NCBI RefSeq assembly: GCF_000221225.1
Contig: NW_006383034.1
Span: forward strand, 248,001 to 312,000
Source of the DNA: Thermochaetoides thermophila DSM 1495
Lineage: Eukaryota; Ascomycota; Sordariomycetes; Sordariales; Chaetomiaceae
Direction: 5' to 3'
Length of the DNA stretch: 64,000 bases
In this document: positions 59,283 to 64,000 of the stretch, one piece after another
How the letters are laid out: every line of letters begins with the position of its first letter
Position numbering within the stretch: the first letter of the stretch is position 1
Notes under the pieces: generated by a model
The model's input: only the letters and a program-made list of their open reading frames with translations
Told to the model about the DNA's origin: nothing
Database searches by the model: none
Program-made: the position numbers and the translations under genes

Positions 59283-61235
59283 ACGTTGTCCGACTTTAAG
59301 AACGCGAGCAGCTCGTCGTCCGGGCCATCACTTCGACGCAGCGTTGAGGAGTACGCAGGCATCCCAGAGGACCCGCTCCCCGATACCAAGCCCGAAAAGG
59401 GGACAACACATCTAGCCTGCTTCACCGCCGCCGCCGTCGAGGTCAACAGCGACACCGACCGAAGATTTCCTTCGCGCGAACCGTCCCCTCCGCCGAAGTA
59501 TTCTTCGTTTGAGGCTTCGAGCCCCAACCTTCGGCCGCCGCCCCCGTCCTTTTCGTCTCTCTATCCTTCGGCTGACGACTACGATTCTGCTGCGCCATCG
59601 TATTGCTGCAAGTCTGTTGCCAGCGGCCCCGACACAGAGCTCGACCCGCTTCCTCCTCCCCCTTCTCCTCCAGGCGACGCGCCGGCGTACGAACCGTCTC
59701 CCTACCGCGACTCCAAGGCACAAGTAGCAGCAGTAGCAGTAGCGAAAGCATACCCAAAAGAGGTATCATCCACCGATCCTTCGGACTTTGCCGTTCTTCG
59801 GTTCCAGGACGAGACCAAGCGCGCGCTCCCAGAGGACACAAGCGCCAAAAAGAAGGGCTATTACGACGACGACGACGACGACGGTGCTGGTGAACCGTCG
59901 CGAGGAGCAGGCCATTCTTCTAGAGACGAAGACGAACCGCCGCCGGCGTATTCGGAGGGTGATATCCCCCTCCAGTCGTTCACATACCTAATGGCGGCCG
60001 CAGGAGGTCCTTCGAGCATCATCACGCAGGTCCAGCAGGGCGGGCCACCGCTGAATCCGTTAGGAGGTAGGGCTCTTATTATACATGTGTATCTTTCTCT
60101 GCGTCGCTGTGGTGTGGACATGGGATATGGGTGAGAGCAAATGGCTTTGTCTTCATCCTACTCCTCCTCCTTCATTACCATCATCGCCATTCTCATTTCG
60201 GGGTCGCGCTCCGGGGCTGATCATTTGCGTGCTATTCTCCAATCTAGATGCCCCTAGCGATGAGACCATCACACTGGATCTACGGTAGGTTTCTGGCTCT
60301 TGATCATGAGTCTTCTTCTCCCGTAGGATGTAGAAAGCGCTGACACATTCACTAGGGGTACCCGTTTCACCCTAACCAGAGATGAGCTCTTGACACTACC
60401 TGAATTCGTCCTCCTGTCGCTGTTCCCCAACGGCCTGTTCCCCGAAGGGCATATGGGCGGCTATGGCTCGGAGCAGGATCCGATACAAGTCGATGTAAGT
60501 TCCATGTCGCATTGCGCAAACAAAAAAAAAAACTCAGCTACTGAACTATAATTTACAGTATGACCCCGCTGGTCTGCAATACATGCTCGATTTCTTCCGT
60601 AAAGTGGCGAACAGCCTGCCACCCGAGGGTGAGGCTGATGACGCCAAGGACGACAGCCAGCGTCGTGCGGGCATCATCGTGCTGCGCGAGGACCTCGACT
60701 TCTATGCGATCCCACCGTGGCGCGACATCGAGCATCACGAGATGCTCGAGGTCAAGCGTGCCGCTGCCCGGGCTCTTCTCAAGCAGGATGGCATCTTTGC
60801 TGGTCTCAAGAAGAGCGATGAGCCGGGCACCACCGAGGCGCATCTCATTGAGATGCTGACAGCTGGGTATATATTCCCCTAAAGCCCTCCTCACCCCTAA
60901 CCTTCATATAAGCTCGCTAACATACTTCTCCACAAAGCGGTTTCAACCACGACGACTGCTGGGGCCACCGTGCAGGTGAGCCAAACAAGGCGGTGATCTG
61001 CTCGTTGGCACTGGCCCGCCTGCGCTCCGACATCCGCGGCGACGGCCTGGGCGGCGCGTCCGGCCCCGTCGGCATGGCCCAGAAGCTGCTGCTCTTCTGG
61101 CGCAAGCCAGCCCGCCGCTGCTGGTGGGAGGGCGTCGAGCTCGAGAATGTTGAGGGCTTGCCCAAGGGCCAGAAGCTCAAGGTGTGGATCCGGAGGGTCT
61201 GGACGCTGGAGATGAGTGTTATTGGGCTGCGTTAA
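59283..61235 (+). CDS. WHI2-like BTB-fold stress regulator, non-AUG start
   Basis: Cytosolic WHI2-type protein; yeast WHI2 works with the phosphatase PSR1 in stress response and TORC1 restraint. Five exons (59283-60066, 60248-60284, 60356-60494, 60559-60866, 60938-61235) give 521 residues from an ACG codon, or 285 from the in-frame ATG at 59991. The core ITLDLRGTRFTLTRDELLTL, PEFVLLSLFPNGLFPEGHMG and YDPAGLQYMLDFFR is a BTB/T1-like fold. The C terminus is a WHI2-specific domain ending in WTLEMSVIGLR. The N-terminal 236 residues contain no Met and are Pro/Ser-rich, with two PPxY motifs (PPKY at 70-73, PPAY at 220-223) and an Asp run. ACG at 59283 sits in GCCACC context, with TTG as the next codon. 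An upstream ATG exon is possible but would need a long intron. Confidence 0.85.
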
Positions 61236-62058
61236 GTTAAGAATTTAAGGATGTGTGTTCGTGTGTGTGAGGATGATTGTCAGGGTGTAATGGAATGGGG
61301 CTAATTTTTTACTCCTCTTTCTCTCTTTTTTTTTTTCTCTCTTCCATATGTTTTGCCTTTTTTTTTCTCTTTGTCGTTTTAGTCTGCTGTCGCGTCTGTG
61401 TCTGTCTGTTGGTTTTGTTCTCACCGTTTTGCTTGAAGGGTACGCACTTGCAAAGACGAAGTGTGGGGGGCATTGGAGGGGAGGAAGAGAGAAAAGGGGA
61501 GCATGTGGATTGGACCTGTTGAATGCTGTTGTTGCGTGGCGTGTGCATGTGGTCGTCACTCTGTCAGATGGCCACTCTACTCTAGTTCAAACTCAGCCTG
61601 CCAGCCCGCTATTCTGCCTCGTGGTGTTGCATGGCCTTGAGTGAACAGAACGCATAGCCCATCCATTTTGCAGCACGGCATCCTGCTCTGGCTGTTATTG
61701 GGTTGTTAAAGATAGGGACCTCTTGATTAACCCTCAAGACGTAATGATAAAAGGAGTTCTGGTTGGGTTGTCGTCAAACACTTCTAGCACGTACTGTCGT
61801 TACTGCTGTTGCTGTCTCTTTGCTGTTATCTCGTTCACCTTCGGTTGACCCTACCTTGACTTTTCTCTCCGCCTGAGTTTTTACCTCAAGTACCTGTGGT
61901 CCCTAAACAAAACCAAGTATTACATACCACCTTGAGAGCTCAATATGAATTTTGGGGAAATCAGCCGAGGTAATGAGAACAAAGACGAAATCCCTTGGGA
62001 GCGAGCAGTCTATATATCAAGCTACCAAAAAAAAAAAAACCTAAAGCTCATCAGCCCA
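61236..62058. other. Convergent 3' region of WHI2-like and SRS2-like genes
   Basis: About 820 bp between tail-to-tail genes, holding both 3' UTRs. T-rich tracts at 61324-61370 fit polyadenylation sequence for the plus-strand gene. No gene is seen. Confidence 0.6.
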
Positions 62059-64000
62059 TTACATTTTACCACCTCGCCCAGGTTTATTAATCGTCAATGG
62101 TTTAAACGGCTTCTTCAACTTCTCAATCGGCGTGATACTATCCCTTCCTAGGCCAGCAGGTCTCCTAAACACACTACTGCCGAGCCCCTTGGGCACGGTT
62201 GTGCACGTCGTCGCGTGCAGACAAGCGGCTGCTCGCGTTGGCTGGGGTGGTGGCCCATCGTCTTCATCGTCGTCGGCCGCCTCTGATATGCCATTGCCAT
62301 TCTGCTCTGAGTCCGGCCGCGGCGGCGAGCTGGAGAAGCAAGGATAGGCTTTCCCCTTGGAGCCATCGTTGGTAGAGTGACCAACGGTAGGACGAGTGGG
62401 CATCTTCTTGGGGCCCAGCTTGTGGCTGGCAAGGTCCGGCTGGATGACAGGCTGGGGCTGTTTTGCCACAAGCTGCTGGAATCCAGGTGAAGACTTTTTG
62501 GAGAACGCGTTGCCTGCTGGTGCTGTCTGCCCTGCTGAAGCCAAAGCGGCTGGGGGAGGAGCAGGCTCAGATCCGGTCTTAACGAAGGCCATGATGCTTT
62601 TTTGTTGTGGCAGGCGTAACTTTTGGGCTCTCTCCTCCTTTCGCTTCGCTTCAGCCGCGGCGTTTGCAGCCACGAGAGCAGCTTGATGAGCTGATGCGCT
62701 GATAAAACCGGGTAGATTTGATATAGTGAATTTCGATGCTTGCTCCATCGTTGTTAGGTAGTCTTTCTGCCAAGGCCGTTCTTCCTCAGCAGCCTTTCCC
62801 ATGCCAGGGCCATGAATTCTCGGCCGTTTAGCCCGCGGCCCATTGAATACATCACCCTGGCCGTCCCACTGTAGGCCCCTCACATGTTCAGGGTCAACAG
62901 GGAAAAGATTGTCCTCGGTGCTAAACCCGGGCGGCAAGGCCCCGAATATCTTTTCGTCCGAGGGCAACTCTCTCCCGAGGACCTTGGCAATTTCCTTCAT
63001 GACATGACGATCAAGACAAGGTCCTTTTTCGGCAAATGAACGGCTTATTGAGCTGACAAAAGGAGACATTTCGTTATTCTGGTTAGCCTCGCTGGAGGGG
63101 CGGACCGGGTAGCTAAGATAGAGCAAGCTCTGAGCTCTCGTCATGGCCACGTAGAGTAGCCTTCTTTCCTCATCGATATCATCGGATCGCGAGTGGGGAA
63201 TAGAGCCATCGTAGACGGCAGGAACAAAGACAACAGGCCACTCAAGACCCTTTGCTGCGTGAATGGTAGATATGGTAACCCGCGGCTTGCTGTCTTGATC
63301 GTCGTCTCCCGTCTGTGCATCTGTAGCCAGGGCCACGTTGGCCAGGAAGCGCGGAAGGACGTCAACTTCTTTAGCTTGCTCAATACCTTCAATCTCTGGA
63401 AGGGATTCGTCGCCTTTAAGTTCGAGCTCCTTTACAAAGTCTCCTGCCAGAGCGACGAACTCCTGGACGTTTGCCCACCGTTGCTCATGGTCCTCTGGGT
63501 GAACGGTCTGGAGATGCCTCTGGAAATCAAGAGAGGAAAGAAGCTGCTCGATTATCTGAACAAGGCCGATTGGAGTGTCGTTTGGCCCATCCACTTGACT
63601 GATCCTTCTCCTGATGTTTCCAACGGTCGGATCAGCGTAGTAGTAATACGCTGTTCGGTGTGCTTCATTATCTTTGTCTTCGCAGTGCGTTCTCCCCGGC
63701 AATGCTTGGTCAGGACAGACCAGACGCTCATTCCAGATGTTTCTGCCTCTTCAAGAAGCCCCCTGATTGTAATATCCCCAACTCCTCGGCGCGGAACATT
63801 CAAGATACGAGCGAGTGCATCGTTGTTTTCCGGCTGATGGATGACGCGCAAATAGTCGATGATGGTTTTGATTTCGGCGCGCTCGTAGAATTTCAGGCCG
63901 CCGACCATCCTGTATGAGATCCCCGCCTTTCCTAGAGAGCTCTCGATGTGTCTTGACAAGTAAGCGGAGCGAATGAGGATTGCAACATCGTTGTGGGTTA
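62059..64000 (-). CDS. SRS2: SRS2-like UvrD-family DNA helicase, partial, frame break
   Basis: C-terminal part of a superfamily 1A 3'-5' DNA helicase of the SRS2/PcrA group, which strips RAD51 from DNA and limits recombination. The coding frame runs off the right edge; the Walker A region lies outside. Visible motifs are DVAILIRS (motif IV region, at the edge), the LNVPRRGVGD block, VTISTIHAAKGLEWPVVF (motif V) and ERRLLYVAMTRAQ (motif VI). A low-complexity C-terminal tail ends in KPGRGGKM. Conserved sequence shifts frame between about 63660 and 63600. Adding one base at the T run 63617-63619 (A run on the coding strand) restores a continuous helical linker. A 56-nt intron with donor GTATTA and a poor CAAG acceptor would also join the frames, but would delete about 15 residues. 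Confidence 0.9.

Overview
The window is nuclear DNA from a filamentous ascomycete, most likely a sordariomycete. The evidence is the gene content (GCN20, beta-tubulin, an MLP1/TPR-type nucleoporin, PEX20, SEC13, KIN1, GPATCH1-like, WHI2-like, SRS2-like), many short introns (mostly 51-100 nt) with GTRNGT donors and CTGAC/CTGAT branch sites, and GC-rich coding exons set in more AT-rich spacers. No transposon ORF, rRNA, CRISPR or phage-like feature was found. Sequence outside the genes is largely unexplained.

Layout. 1-6190 holds no gene I can support. 6191-8562 (+) is GCN20 and 9458-11332 (+) is beta-tubulin. 11.3-16.4 kb is a gene-poor spacer, followed by a bZIP factor (16438-17497, -). A second gene-poor stretch (about 17.5-28.8 kb) has only microsatellites and weak coding-like relics. 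From 28.8 kb the window is gene-dense. On the minus strand in order are the MLP1/TPR nucleoporin (28795-35187), a membrane protein with three tandem six-cysteine modules (36068-38243), a DOPA-4,5-dioxygenase-like enzyme (39453-40127), a class I terpene cyclase (40760-42231) and PEX20 (43388-44590). SEC13 (45464-46712) runs on the plus strand, divergent from PEX20. It is followed by a probably GPI-anchored PQQ-type sugar dehydrogenase (46910-48717, -) and KIN1 kinase (50105-52820, -). A GPATCH1-like G-patch protein (55886-58062, +) and a WHI2-like protein (59283-61235, +) follow, and the 3' part of an SRS2-like helicase (62059-64000, -) runs off the right edge.

Most genes are housekeeping: translation control (GCN20), cytoskeleton, nuclear pore and ER export (MLP1, SEC13), peroxisome import (PEX20), polarity kinase (KIN1), splicing (GPATCH1-like), stress signalling (WHI2-like) and recombination control (SRS2). 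The cell-surface and metabolic genes (Cys-rich membrane protein, PQQ dehydrogenase, DOPA dioxygenase, terpene cyclase) are the accessory part. The terpene cyclase has no P450 or other tailoring enzyme beside it except the dioxygenase.

Most unusual points: (1) the WHI2-like gene has no ATG in any frame for about 1.17 kb, yet an open frame begins at an ACG in GCCACC context, suggesting non-AUG initiation of a long isoform and AUG initiation of a short one; (2) the triple-module cysteine-rich protein keeps almost invariant Cys spacing, which in turn supports a 7-nt microexon; (3) two conserved genes carry apparent one-base frame breaks next to short homopolymers, so either the assembly has indel errors or both alleles are damaged.
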